A stretch of DNA of 64,000 bases from NCBI RefSeq assembly GCF_025947365.1, contig NZ_CP110012.1, positions 682,001-746,000 on the forward strand, given 5' to 3'. Both the position numbers and the translations under genes were made by a program. Positions 63,934-64,000 of the stretch are shown in pieces. Numbering within the stretch: position 1 is the stretch's first letter; each line of letters starts with the position of its first letter. The DNA is from Flavobacterium sp. N502540. GTDB lineage: Bacteria; Bacteroidota; Bacteroidia; Flavobacteriales; Flavobacteriaceae. The notes under the pieces are model-generated. The model did no database searches and was not told where the DNA came from. It was given only the letters and a program-made list of their open reading frames with translations.

Positions 63934-64000
63934 TTACTGTCTCCACTGTGGATCTCCAACTTTTTTATCAATTAAAACTTGATTTTTAAGAGTAAAATCT
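63934..64000 (-). CDS. C-terminal end of a gene that runs off the right edge
   Basis: The last 21 codons and a TAA stop (63934-63936) on the minus strand: DFTLKNQVLIDKKVGDPQWRQ. An outer membrane or secreted protein is possible but the family cannot be named from this piece. Confidence 0.4.
   Translation of the reverse strand, partial: DFTLKNQVLIDKKVGDPQWRQ

Overview
The window looks like a chromosomal segment from a Flavobacterium-type member of the Bacteroidota. The evidence is low G+C, start codons without Shine-Dalgarno sequences, promoters with the TAnnTTTG -7 box (several with TTG about 19-21 bases upstream), a type IX secretion C-terminal sorting domain, a TonB-dependent receptor with a carboxypeptidase-like N-domain, DUF4252, DUF4290 and DUF5686 families, and a 6S RNA between zapA and rny. 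This is inferred from gene content; I could not run a taxonomic search.

Layout. 1-2.4 kb: end of a lipoprotein gene, then an ECF sigma factor operon (sigma, membrane anti-sigma-like protein, two DUF4252 proteins). 2.5-4.3 kb: a YiaA/B membrane protein and a secreted beta-propeller protein. 4.3-9.2 kb: an AT-rich accessory island with two tandem short peptides, a prenyl-synthase/terpene-cyclase-like enzyme split by a one-base frameshift, an M50 membrane protease with a PqqD-like N-domain, and small membrane ORFs. 9.2-13 kb: carB, rpmH and a TPR-like protein. 13-22 kb: hydrolase, small acetyltransferase, anion symporter with porin, Pro/Arg-rich secreted protein, and a TolC/HlyD/ABC-2 efflux operon. 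22-33 kb: ABC-F ATPase, GlmU-like protein, L31, DUF4199, glycosyltransferase, phosphosugar mutase, DUF1016 nuclease, lipid-exporter-like ABC protein and DUF2971. 33-39 kb (minus strand): envelope genes (M23 peptidase, TonB-dependent receptor, lipoproteins). 39-41.4 kb: ZapB-like protein, zapA, 6S RNA, rny. 41.6-53 kb: sensor kinase, XerD-like recombinase, two divergent beta-barrel proteins, aroQ, DUF5686, cation efflux, murA, DUF4290, DUF493. 53-64 kb: esterase, AAA ATPase, recQ, fmt, HU, YqgE, class IV aminotransferase, START-like protein, tRNA-Met, small unknown proteins, an AraC regulator and the tail of one more gene.

The best candidate for a new system is the 4.9-9.2 kb island. The two precursor-like peptides (43 and 37 aa) share a charged leader ending in a conserved Ser-Trp, followed by unrelated tails. 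They sit behind a pair of 15-bp direct repeats spaced 21 bp apart and a -7 box, and a strong hairpin separates them from the enzyme genes. A prenyl synthase next to small Trp-containing peptides recalls the ComQ/ComX pheromone pair of Bacillus. Here a class II cyclase-like domain and a leader-binding-type M50 protease are added. I propose a ribosomal peptide carrying a prenyl, possibly cyclised, group; this is inference. A missing A in an A5 run breaks the enzyme reading frame and must be resolved first.

A second theme is non-coding. Many gene ends carry long imperfect inverted repeats made of short repeated words, different at each site and often wrapped around a terminator hairpin.
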